Below are positions 18,555 to 25,614 of a stretch of DNA of 44,045 bases, in pieces; within the stretch, counting starts at the first letter, position 1, and each line of letters starts with the position of its first letter. Made by a program: the position numbers and the translations under genes. The notes beneath the pieces are model-generated. The model had not been told where the DNA came from and did no database searches. It saw only the letters and a program-made list of their open reading frames with translations. This DNA is from Nanobdellota archaeon (lineage in GTDB: Archaea; Nanobdellota; Nanobdellia; Parvarchaeales; Parvarchaeaceae), in assembly GCA_021802505.1 (NCBI GenBank), contig JAJZXE010000005.1, positions 1 to 44,045 of the forward strand. The letters run 5' to 3'.

Positions 18555-18833
18555 TTACTTGGAGTTTCCTCTCGGTGGCTTCAGCCTTTGAACGGCATAT
18601 CTCTGGCCGCATTCGCCGCAGTTAAATACATACATCTCCTTTGTTTTTCCGCTCTCTCTGATTTTTTCCGTTACAAGCTCAGATTTAAAGTCGTTATCGG
18701 CCCCGCACTTCGGGCATTTGAAAACGAAGTTGAAATCACTGCTGCCAGTTTCACGGTAAATGAGCAGCTTCTCGCTTTTTCCTTCAAAAACAACAAACGA
18801 TTTTTTTATGAAATTTATTTTGTCTATGTCCAT
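18555..18833 (-). CDS. Zinc-ribbon protein
   Basis: 92 residues. The N-terminal half has short beta strands (INFIKKSFVVFEGKSEKLLI). Residues 39-75 are a zinc ribbon: FKCPKCGADNDF and YVFNCGECGQRYAV, so two CxxC pairs about 30 residues apart. The C terminus is basic (QRLKPPRGNSK). The fold suggests an RNA- or DNA-binding or transcription-associated role; it resembles but does not clearly match Elf1 or TFIIS ribbons. The gene lies between ksgA and the HhH gene on the same strand. Confidence 0.8.
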   Translation of the reverse strand: MDIDKINFIKKSFVVFEGKSEKLLIYRETGSSDFNFVFKCPKCGADNDFKSELVTEKIRESGKTKEMYVFNCGECGQRYAVQRLKPPRGNSK

Positions 18834-18866
18834 ATGAGAGAAAGTTATTTTTATTTTATATAATTA

Positions 18867-19520
18867 TCATTCAACCGATATGCGATTCAGTTCCCCGCTT
18901 TCTTTTATCCATATAGCCCAGCACAGCGCTGTCTGGCTTATGCCTAATCTGTCAGCAATTTCCCTCCCTTTTGCTATTCCATCATGCGGTGTTTTAACCC
19001 CCCAAAAATTTCTGTTTATCCATCTCAGTATTATCTTATCCGGCATTACTGTATCTACTCCGCTTTGTATCCGCAGATACTGAAAAGTGTTTATTCCCAC
19101 TCCTTTTATTCCGCCTATCTCGTCTTCTTTAAATCTTAAAGGGTCCGCCTTCTCCGCCCAATCCTTAAGTGTTTTGATCTCATTTTTTCCACTGCTGTTT
19201 GCGGATACAAATCTGCATATTTCATTCATTACGTTCCAGACCCTCTCATTTCCGAAAAAGTCCATAAGCTCTTTTCTTTTTATTTTACCAAAATCCGAGC
19301 ATTTCACGATTTTTCTGTTTTTGGTATAAATTTCGCGGAATTTTTTGACTCTCGGCACTACGACGGTAAAGTAATTTAAGCCGGTGCTGTCCATGCACGC
19401 GTCCAGTATAATAAGAAGCGCGTTCCCTCCCCATCTTCTTCCTTCACTGCATAATCTCGCAAACCCTTCTGCTTCCCCTACTACTTCCTTTCCGAAAAGC
19501 TTTAATGCGTTCTTTTTCAT
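18867..19520 (-). CDS. HhH-GPD-like DNA glycosylase/endonuclease relative
   Basis: 217 residues. Residues about 136-151 form a helix-hairpin-helix (IGGIKGVGINTFQYLR), followed by SGVDTVMPDKIILRWINR, where Asp156 occupies the place of the catalytic Asp of the HhH-GPD fold. The hairpin lacks the Lys that bifunctional EndoIII-type enzymes carry after the GVG turn (here GVGINTF), so a glycosylase without lyase activity is more likely, or a diverged protein. There is no iron-sulfur Cys cluster at the C terminus. The first half has no motif I know. It is divergent from the uL2 gene, with a TATA-like box 25 nt upstream. Confidence 0.6.
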   Translation of the reverse strand: MKKNALKLFGKEVVGEAEGFARLCSEGRRWGGNALLIILDACMDSTGLNYFTVVVPRVKKFREIYTKNRKIVKCSDFGKIKRKELMDFFGNERVWNVMNEICRFVSANSSGKNEIKTLKDWAEKADPLRFKEDEIGGIKGVGINTFQYLRIQSGVDTVMPDKIILRWINRNFWGVKTPHDGIAKGREIADRLGISQTALCWAIWIKESGELNRISVE

Positions 19521-19539
19521 TATCTAAGAATAAAGTGTG

Positions 19540-19583
19540 TGGTATTTATTATATTTTATCCAAAAAAAGGATAAAAATATATA
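19540..19583. promoter_or_regulatory. Divergent promoters: HhH gene (-) and ribosomal protein cluster (+)
   Basis: On the minus strand AAAATATAATAAATA is centred about 25 nt before the ATG at 19520. On the plus strand GGATAAAAATATATATAAAGG is centred near 19580, about 44 nt before the uL2 ATG, so that message would have a leader of about 18-20 nt. Between them TTTTATCC (19554-19561) and GGATAAAA (19569-19576) form an 8-bp inverted repeat around A7. Confidence 0.5.
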
Positions 19584-19623
19584 TAAAGGTAAAAAACATA
19601 AGTAGTGTATAATTTCGATAAAT

Positions 19624-20325
19624 ATGAAAGTACCAAGGTCAAGAAGAAGGGGAAAGAGCAGGGTCTTCCGGTTTAATGACTTCAATGCCATAGGGGAAGC
19701 AAGACTGCCGAATCTTGCCGATTCAATGAACGCGAGGGTCATCAAGTTGATTCATGATCCGTACAGGACGGCACCACTTATGCAGCTTAAATTTGAAAAC
19801 GGACAGAAAGTGTTTCTTCCCGCGTTTACAGGTGCGTATGAAGGTATGATAATAACATACCTGAAAAACGACGTTGTAAAGGACGGATCGGTTTTGAAGC
19901 TGGGAGATATACCGGCTGGTACCAATGTTTATAACATTGAACTGAAATCCGGGGACGGCGGAAAGCTTGTAAGAGCTGGCGGAAACAGCGCCAGGATAGT
20001 GGAGAACACCGGAAATGACGTTGCATTATCCCTTTCAAGCGGCAGGATATTAAGATTAAAATCCGATTGCAGGGCCATTGTTGGAAAAATAGCAAATTCC
20101 GGAAGGAAGGAGAAACCTTTCTACAAGGCAGGCAATAAATATCATCTTATAAAGGCAAGAAGCAGGTACTGGCCAATGAATGCGGCGGTCGCAATGAATG
20201 CTTATGAACACAAGTTCGGCGGTAAAAGAAGAAGCACGCAGCACAAGTCAAAAAGTTCGGCTAGGAATTCCCCACCAGGGGCAAAAGTCGGAGCGATCGC
20301 TCCAAAGAGAACCGGTATCAGATAA
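19624..20325 (+). CDS. rpl2: 50S ribosomal protein L2 (uL2)
   Basis: 233 residues, archaeal type. The N terminus KVPRSRRRGKSRVFRFNDFN is followed by the OB/SH3-like core (FLPAFTGAYEGMIITY, ALSLSSGRILRLKSDCRAIVG). The peptidyl-transferase-near loop, usually VAMNPVDHPHGGG, reads VAMNAYEHKFGGKRR, keeping Ala-Met-Asn, His and Gly-Gly but otherwise divergent. The C terminus SPPGAKVGAIAPKRTGIR is typical (…PGqKvG.IAaRRTG). First gene of the cluster; the usual upstream L3-L4-L23 genes are missing here. Confidence 0.96.
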   Translation: MKVPRSRRRGKSRVFRFNDFNAIGEARLPNLADSMNARVIKLIHDPYRTAPLMQLKFENGQKVFLPAFTGAYEGMIITYLKNDVVKDGSVLKLGDIPAGTNVYNIELKSGDGGKLVRAGGNSARIVENTGNDVALSLSSGRILRLKSDCRAIVGKIANSGRKEKPFYKAGNKYHLIKARSRYWPMNAAVAMNAYEHKFGGKRRSTQHKSKSSARNSPPGAKVGAIAPKRTGIR

Positions 20326-20712
20326 ATGGAAGAATACAAATTCAGAGGAAAGACGATTGATGAGCTTAGCAAGCTGTCCAATGAAGAGCTGGCAAAGATT
20401 GCAAATGCAGACTTCAGAAGGGTAGTAAAAAGGGGATTCTCGCCGGAGGAAAAGATTTTCCTCGCAAATATGAAAAAGAAGGCCGCGAAATCGAAGGCGA
20501 TAAGAACGCATATGAGGGAGATGTTTATCCTTCCCCAGTTCGTGGGTTTGACCATCCAGGTACATAACGGGAAGGAGTTTGTACCGATAGAAATAAAACC
20601 CTCGATGGTTTTCCACAGGCTGGGAGAATTTGCATTGACTACCAAACAGGTAAAGCACGGTTCGCCGGGTATGAAAGCTACCCGTTCAAGCGGATTCGTA
20701 CCTATTAAGTGA
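20326..20712 (+). CDS. rps19: 30S ribosomal protein S19 (uS19)
   Basis: 128 residues. An archaeal N-terminal extension (YKFRGKTIDELSKLSNEELA) precedes the S19 domain, ending in the signature REMFILPQFVGLTIQVHNGK, then VPIEIKPSMVFHRLGEFALT and HGSPGMKATRSSGFVPIK. It binds the 16S rRNA head next to S13. Directly abuts uL2 with no spacer. Confidence 0.97.
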   Translation: MEEYKFRGKTIDELSKLSNEELAKIANADFRRVVKRGFSPEEKIFLANMKKKAAKSKAIRTHMREMFILPQFVGLTIQVHNGKEFVPIEIKPSMVFHRLGEFALTTKQVKHGSPGMKATRSSGFVPIK

Positions 20713-20717
20713 TTGAT

Positions 20718-21311
20718 ATGGTTACAAAAGTACTGGCAAAAAGAGAAGGCATGCCCATATCCCTTAAGCACACCCATGAGATAATGGAAGCAGTAAAGGG
20801 AAAACAGCTCTCAAAGGCGAATGAATTGCTTAAAAAAGTGCTTTTAAAGGAGGCTTATATCCCCTTCAGAAAATATCCCAGCAAGGGGCATAAACACGGA
20901 GTGCCTGCGGGTTTTCCGCAGAAGGCCACAAAACAGGTGATATCAATCCTGGAAGAGCTGAAGTCAAATATAAAAAATATGGGTTTTGACGAGTCAAAGG
21001 TCGTGATAAGCGGTTATTTGCTTGGCCGGGGAGGTTATCCCAGATTTTCAAGCGGTGCCATATACAGGCACGGCAAAAGGACAAACCTTGCGGTTTATTC
21101 ACTCATTGATCAGGAGAGAAAAGCGGCTGTGAAGAAGGAGAAGCCTGAAGAAAAGAAGGAAGCGGCAAAAGAGGAAGTTAAGCCGGCGGCAGAAACAGAA
21201 AAAAAGGAAGAACCAGTTAAAGCAGAGAAGGAAGTTAAATCGGAGACGGGTGAAAAACCGGAAAAAAAGGATAAAAACACTAAGGATAGTAAATTAAAGG
21301 CAGAGACGTGA
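20718..21311 (+). CDS. rpl22: 50S ribosomal protein L22 (uL22) with long charged tail
   Basis: 197 residues from ATG 20718 (MVTKVLAKREGMPISLKHTH); the ATG has TGAT directly upstream, so the in-frame GTG at 20709, which overlaps the uS19 stop, is less likely. The core (1-135) includes HGVPAGFPQKATKQVISILE, the loop SGYLLGRGGYPRFSSGAIYR and RTNLAVYSLIDQERK. The last 60 residues are a low-complexity Lys/Glu/Ala/Pro tail (KKEKPEEKKEAAKEEVKPAA…), absent from most L22 proteins. The core lines the exit tunnel; the tail probably lies on the ribosome surface. Confidence 0.94.
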   Translation: MVTKVLAKREGMPISLKHTHEIMEAVKGKQLSKANELLKKVLLKEAYIPFRKYPSKGHKHGVPAGFPQKATKQVISILEELKSNIKNMGFDESKVVISGYLLGRGGYPRFSSGAIYRHGKRTNLAVYSLIDQERKAAVKKEKPEEKKEAAKEEVKPAAETEKKEEPVKAEKEVKSETGEKPEKKDKNTKDSKLKAET

Positions 21312-21312
21312 T

Positions 21313-21984
21313 ATGTTACCAAAAAAAATAGTTGCGAGTAAGGTGAATGAGGAGACGGCAAGGGAGTACCTCTTCAAGAGATTCAGCAGGTACGGGATAA
21401 GCGACATAAGGATAGAAAAGACCCCTTTGGGTATGAAAATCGTGATACGGACGCCGAAACCCGGAGCGATAGTCACCAGGGCAAATCAGATACTCAAGGA
21501 GAGTTCAAAGGAACTTGGAAATTACTTCAATCAGGAATCCCCAAGAATAGAGGTTGAAAGCTCAATAAATCCCAATCTGGATCCGGCGATAGTCGCGGAT
21601 TCCATAGCGTTTAAAATAGCGAAATACGGGCCTATGAAATACAAGGTGGTGGCTCATAAGGCGATGGACAGCATAATGGATGCGGGTGCAAAGGGTGTTG
21701 AGATAGAGATCGGCGGCGTGATAAAGGAGAGGGCGGCGCACTTTAAATTCAGGCCCATCGGCAGCGTAATGCCTAAAACGGGGCAGGTGGAGTTCTTCGG
21801 CGTGAGGACCGCCAAAAAACAATTAGTGCTTAAAAGAGGATCGATAGGTATAAAGGTTACAATCGTTGTACCCGTTGAAAACATTGGAGGAGTAAAAATA
21901 AATGATGGAAGAGAATCTGAAGGACCTGGAAATGGAGCTTCTGAAAATGAACATAAAGAAGACGCAGGGTCTCCAACCAGCTGA
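21313..21984 (+). CDS. rps3: 30S ribosomal protein S3 (uS3)
   Basis: 223 residues. The N-terminal KH domain includes GISDIRIEKTPLGMKIVIRT and KPGAIVTRANQIL. The C-terminal domain has IMDAGAKGVEIEIGGVIKER, AAHFKFRPIGSVMPKTGQVE and LKRGSIGIKVTIVVP. The recognisable protein ends near VENIGGVKI; the last 27 residues (NDGRESEGPGNGASENEHKE…) are encoded within the uL29 gene in another frame. Start context is TGATATG, overlapping the uL22 stop region. Confidence 0.96.
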   Translation: MLPKKIVASKVNEETAREYLFKRFSRYGISDIRIEKTPLGMKIVIRTPKPGAIVTRANQILKESSKELGNYFNQESPRIEVESSINPNLDPAIVADSIAFKIAKYGPMKYKVVAHKAMDSIMDAGAKGVEIEIGGVIKERAAHFKFRPIGSVMPKTGQVEFFGVRTAKKQLVLKRGSIGIKVTIVVPVENIGGVKINDGRESEGPGNGASENEHKEDAGSPTS

Positions 21985-22078
21985 CGCCGGAAAATACAGG
22001 CATTTGAAGAAGAAAGTAGCACAGCTTAAGAATGAGCTCAGGCAGAAAGAGCTTTCGGCCGGTAAGCAGAAAAAATAA
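21902..22078 (+). CDS. rpl29: 50S ribosomal protein L29 (uL29), short gene overlapping uS3
   Basis: 58 residues, MMEENLKDLEMELLKMNIKK, then a Gly-Pro-containing turn (TQGLQPADAG) and a second helix KYRHLKKKVAQLKNELRQKE. Two antiparallel helices with LxKMxIKK-type spacing and the conserved lysine-rich second helix are L29 features. Position directly after uS3 is the conserved order. A Shine-Dalgarno GGAGGAG lies at about 21887-21893. The first 83 nt overlap the end of uS3 in another frame. The second ATG (21905) could equally be the start. The cluster ends here; S17-L14-L24 do not follow. Confidence 0.88.
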   Translation: MMEENLKDLEMELLKMNIKKTQGLQPADAGKYRHLKKKVAQLKNELRQKELSAGKQKK

Positions 22079-22104
22079 TTTTTGGTGTTTATACTAAAAA
22101 AGGA

Positions 22105-22971
22105 TCAGCCGTTTACCAGATCGAACAATGTGTCCAACTGCTCACGTCTGGCTTCTATCTGTGTCTTCATCTTCTGGTATTCGCCCTCGCTTATCTTTCC
22201 GGCTACGAAATTCCTTTCCAGATCGGCGGATTCCTTTTCTATCTCCCTCAGTTTATTGTTTAATTTCATGGATCCCTGTGGGCCCATGGAAAGGCTCGCG
22301 GAAACGTCGTTTGCCAGCTGTCTTTTGTTCAGCTTGTTTCCGTATCTTCTTGATAATTCGCTGTACATTTCGGTCATATCCCCCTCTAATTTGGAATATG
22401 AATCCTTGTCCTTGAATTTGCAGTCTCCCGCCAGAACCACCCTTACGTTTGCGGACTGCTCGGTGGGATCGTACACCCCTATTATCTTCGCCCAGAGGAA
22501 TATCGGAACTATCTTCTTTATTTCAAAAAATACAAACGCCAGAACAAAGAATGCTATCATCCCGTACAATACCAGAGCGGATGCGGAATAGCTGAAATGG
22601 GTTATATTAGAGTAAACCTCTGTCCTGTACGAGACGATAAGAACGACAGCAAGTATTATGCCTATTATAAGGCAGGCTTTCCATGCGACGGGGTATTTTG
22701 AGCCCTTTTTATTGTCCTTTGCGCTTTTTATCAGAGCTCTTACCGGCTTTATGTTGCCGCCGCGAAACGTTTCCTCCAGTTCGTTGTCATCAAACTTTGC
22801 GAGTTCATTAAGAAGTATCTTGTAGTCCATATCCGTCATATCCTCGGATACTTCGTTGCGTAAGACCTGCGGATCGTCGCTCTTTATGTAAAGATCATAG
22901 AAAACATGCTTCTTCTCCAGCTCCTGAGTATCAAATTCCTTCTCGTAGTTCTTTATGCTGAATCCAATCAT
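22105..22971 (-). CDS. Membrane protein of unknown function, two TM segments, SHOCT-like tail
   Basis: 288 residues from ATG 22971 (MIGFSIKNYEKEFDTQELEK); the upstream ATG at 22989 overlaps the presumed TATA box. The first 90 residues are soluble and acidic. TM1 lies at about 97-115 (ACLIIGIILAVVLIVS) and TM2 at about 129-150 (SASALVLYGMIAFFVLAFVF). The C-terminal cytoplasmic part is helical, ending LERNFVAGKISEGEYQKMKT, which recalls SHOCT-type short oligomerisation tails (…G.IseeEy...K). No enzyme motif is visible. It is convergent with uL29 and divergent from nuoJ. Confidence 0.75.
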   Translation of the reverse strand: MIGFSIKNYEKEFDTQELEKKHVFYDLYIKSDDPQVLRNEVSEDMTDMDYKILLNELAKFDDNELEETFRGGNIKPVRALIKSAKDNKKGSKYPVAWKACLIIGIILAVVLIVSYRTEVYSNITHFSYSASALVLYGMIAFFVLAFVFFEIKKIVPIFLWAKIIGVYDPTEQSANVRVVLAGDCKFKDKDSYSKLEGDMTEMYSELSRRYGNKLNKRQLANDVSASLSMGPQGSMKLNNKLREIEKESADLERNFVAGKISEGEYQKMKTQIEARREQLDTLFDLVNG

Positions 22972-23060
22972 AAAATTATATGATTTCATTTAAATAAATA
23001 AGTATTATTCCGGATTTTGGCGTTTAAAGCCGTGTGTTTGCGGACAGGACAGTTAATATT

Positions 23061-23069
23061 ATTTATTTA
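23061..23069 (+). promoter_or_regulatory. TATA-like promoter of nuoJKLMN
   Basis: ATTTATTTA preceded by TTAATATT is centred about 24 nt before the nuoJ ATG (23089), suggesting a leaderless transcript for the whole five-gene operon. Confidence 0.55.
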
Positions 23070-23088
23070 CATAGATACTGTTTAGTTA

Positions 23089-23565
23089 ATGGACATCGGC
23101 AGCATCGGCTTCCTGGTAATATCCGCATTGTTGATAGGCACTGCGCTGATGATGGTGGCAACCAAAAACCTGATACATTCGCTGCTTTACATGTTCATGT
23201 TCGTAATTTCAGTTACCGCAATGATCTTATACCTAAATGCCGTCTTCCTCGGCGTAGCGGAACTTATAATATACAACGGGGGAATAGTTCTTTTGCTGGC
23301 TATAGGGATAAGCTCCATGCCGGAAGGCAAAGTAAACAGGATAAATTCTAGGCTGGTTTTCCTGCTGCCCCTTCTTGTTCTGGCGATAACGTCTTTTCTT
23401 CTCCTGAAGATGCCCTCCGCTCCTTACAACAGCGCCATTGATTATTCCGTCTTTGGAACGTATTTCTTCCAGAATTACGGCGGTCTGCTCCTTGTCCTTG
23501 CTTTTACGGCGATAGCTAGCATTTTTTCCACAATATACATAATAAGCAGAGGAGATGAACTATGA
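23089..23565 (+). CDS. nuoJ: NADH-quinone oxidoreductase subunit J-like
   Basis: 158 residues with about five transmembrane helices. TM3 contains the NuoJ-type AVFLGVAELIIYNGGIVLLL, equivalent to the pi-bulge helix of complex I (…fla.vQi.vYaGai.vLf); the final helix ends YIISRGDEL. It helps form the quinone-side end of the membrane arm. It overlaps nuoK by four bases (ATGA). Confidence 0.9.
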   Translation: MDIGSIGFLVISALLIGTALMMVATKNLIHSLLYMFMFVISVTAMILYLNAVFLGVAELIIYNGGIVLLLAIGISSMPEGKVNRINSRLVFLLPLLVLAITSFLLLKMPSAPYNSAIDYSVFGTYFFQNYGGLLLVLAFTAIASIFSTIYIISRGDEL

Positions 23566-23864
23566 TCCAGGAAATTTACTTTCTTCTGCTTACAGCAGTG
23601 CTTTTTGCGATAGGGATCTACGGCATAGCATCCAGAAGAGAGGGAATATCCATAATAATCTCCTCGGAGATAATAGTAAATGCTGCCATCATAAATTTCG
23701 TATCCGCTGCCAATTTTTATTCAGAGTTAAACGGGATAAGCTACGCTTTGATAACGCTGATAATGGTCGTATTTGAAGCGGTTGTTTTCATCGCTCTTAT
23801 GGTGGTCTTTTCGAGAAGGACCGGTTCCCTGTCCATTTCAAAATTGGGGAGGTATAAGGGCTGA
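23562..23864 (+). CDS. nuoK: NADH-quinone oxidoreductase subunit K-like
   Basis: 100 residues, three transmembrane helices, with the family pattern FAIGIYGIASRREGISIIIS and SEIIVNAAIINFV (the buried Glu of TM2) and a Glu in TM3 (VVFEAVVFIALMVVFSRRTG). NuoK/MrpC proteins carry two conserved membrane glutamates in the proton path; both appear present. Overlaps nuoJ by four bases and ends TGA with T then the nuoL ATG. Confidence 0.93.
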   Translation: MIQEIYFLLLTAVLFAIGIYGIASRREGISIIISSEIIVNAAIINFVSAANFYSELNGISYALITLIMVVFEAVVFIALMVVFSRRTGSLSISKLGRYKG

Positions 23865-23865
23865 T

Positions 23866-25614
23866 ATGCTTTACTTAATACTTGTTCCGCTGCTTGTATC
23901 CTCCGTACTGATAGCCGTTTTAGGGGAAAGAAAGTCATTAAGCTGGGCCCTGTCCCTGATAGCCGCAGTGGTTTCATTTCTTCTTTCCGCCTTTTTTTTC
24001 GTCTCATATTTTAACAGGAATATCCTAGAGAGCTATACCTGGTTTTCATTTTCAGGGTTGATATTCTCCTTATCCTTTGTAGGAAACAATCTTACGCTTT
24101 TTATGTCCCTGCTCGTGTCCTTTATCTCCGTTATGGTGCTCCTATTCGCGGGTTTTTACATGAAGAAGGAGAAACAATCCAGGTTTTATGCAGAGATGTC
24201 ATTCTTCATATTTTCCATGCTCGGGTTGGTGCTATCCGGCAGCCTTCTTTTATTCTTCATATTCTGGGAGTTTGTGGGCATAACCTCTTATCTTTTAATC
24301 GGGTTTTGGTATGATAAGGAAGCTCCTGCTGTTTCAAGCAAGAAAGCGCTGCTGATAACCCGCATAGGGGATCTTTCCTTTTTAGCAGCTATAGTAATCG
24401 TTTTCTCTGCGTTGAAGACATTTTCTATTTCTGCGTTTTTGGGATCTATTCCCCTGCTGCCTCCGATGGTCATATTGACTGTAGGTATATTATTTATCAT
24501 AGCGGCGCTTTCCAAGGCCGCACAGTTTCCCTTTTACACATGGCTTATCGATGCGATGGAGGGCCCGACCCCCGTAAGTTCATTGCTTCATTCCGCAACG
24601 ATGGTGGCAGCCGGTGCATATCTTCTTATCAGACTGCTGCCATTGATATCTGCAGCGGGTTTATCCAGCTTGATCCTGGTGTTCGCATTCATAACCGCGA
24701 TAACAGCGGCGCTGCTTGCCTTAAAGGAGAGGCATTTTAAAAAGATACTTGCTTATTCAACGATAGAGAGCCTTGCCTTTATGTTTATGGCGATAGGTAC
24801 ACTGAATGCCGGCGGCGCGGTATTTTACCTGTTTACACACGCTGTCTTCAAGTCGATGCTCTTTTTCATCAGCGGCGTTCTGGCGATTCTCTTCGGCACG
24901 TATGATATCTATGAATTAAACAGCAGAGGCACAAGGGGCAGCTGGGTAACTATTCCGGCTTTGATAGGATTTGCATCGATAGCCGCCATACCCCCGTTTA
25001 TGAGCTTTTTTGCGCATTCCGCCATAACCTATAATTTCAACATTTATGAGAACTCTGTGTTTGTGGTTATTGCCTTCCTGACCGCTCTGTTTTCTTTCAG
25101 GGCCTTCTTTGTCATATTCGGTAAAAAATCCAGGAATAAGCTTAAGAGAGAATTCACCGTTCTCTTCCCGATAGTCACCTTAGCGGTTATATCAACATTC
25201 GGCGGTGTAATCATCTACTTCTTTAATGCCATAGAGCCGATCCTGCATTCGTTTGATGCGTTTTCATTCATAAGTTTGGCCGCGGCTCTGCTCGGTGTTT
25301 TTGTTTCGTATGAGCTTTTCTACGCAAAAAAAGAGGAGAAAACAGTGTTGAAAATGCAGAGGACAGCGGTTAAGCTGGAAAAGTATAGATATGAGAGGTT
25401 TATAATCGGCGTAGGGAACGCGGTTTCTGATTTCGGTTACTACATCGGTAGATTCGATTCGATGCTCTCCAGTGCCGCATCAAGGGCAGCCGAATCAACA
25501 TTTATCCTTTCATCCAAGACCAGAGAGATAGAGAACGGAGATGCCTTCAGGTATATAACAGCGATTGTAATCGGCCTGATAGCGGTTATACTCGTGGCGG
25601 TGATATTCATATGA
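23866..25614 (+). CDS. nuoL: NADH-quinone oxidoreductase subunit L-like (antiporter-type)
   Basis: 582 residues from ATG 23866; upstream codons in the same frame overlap nuoK. About 14-16 TM helices. The antiporter core shows FIFWEFVGITSYLLIGFWYD (TM5 Glu), the TM7 signature KAAQFPFYTWLIDAMEGPTP and VSSLLHSATMVAAGAYLLIR, and ERHFKKILAYSTIESLAFMF with the TM8 Lys. The usual FPLHTWLPDA has Tyr for His here. The C terminus includes a long amphipathic region and a final TM (YITAIVIGLIAVILVAVIFI), compatible with the lateral helix. Overlaps nuoM by four bases. Confidence 0.95.
   Translation: MLYLILVPLLVSSVLIAVLGERKSLSWALSLIAAVVSFLLSAFFFVSYFNRNILESYTWFSFSGLIFSLSFVGNNLTLFMSLLVSFISVMVLLFAGFYMKKEKQSRFYAEMSFFIFSMLGLVLSGSLLLFFIFWEFVGITSYLLIGFWYDKEAPAVSSKKALLITRIGDLSFLAAIVIVFSALKTFSISAFLGSIPLLPPMVILTVGILFIIAALSKAAQFPFYTWLIDAMEGPTPVSSLLHSATMVAAGAYLLIRLLPLISAAGLSSLILVFAFITAITAALLALKERHFKKILAYSTIESLAFMFMAIGTLNAGGAVFYLFTHAVFKSMLFFISGVLAILFGTYDIYELNSRGTRGSWVTIPALIGFASIAAIPPFMSFFAHSAITYNFNIYENSVFVVIAFLTALFSFRAFFVIFGKKSRNKLKREFTVLFPIVTLAVISTFGGVIIYFFNAIEPILHSFDAFSFISLAAALLGVFVSYELFYAKKEEKTVLKMQRTAVKLEKYRYERFIIGVGNAVSDFGYYIGRFDSMLSSAASRAAESTFILSSKTREIENGDAFRYITAIVIGLIAVILVAVIFI

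Noticed and set aside
23773-23865. Longer nuoL frame starting inside nuoK
   Set aside because: The added residues are out-of-frame nuoK sequence; ATG 23866 has TGAT before it and gives the normal NuoL start.
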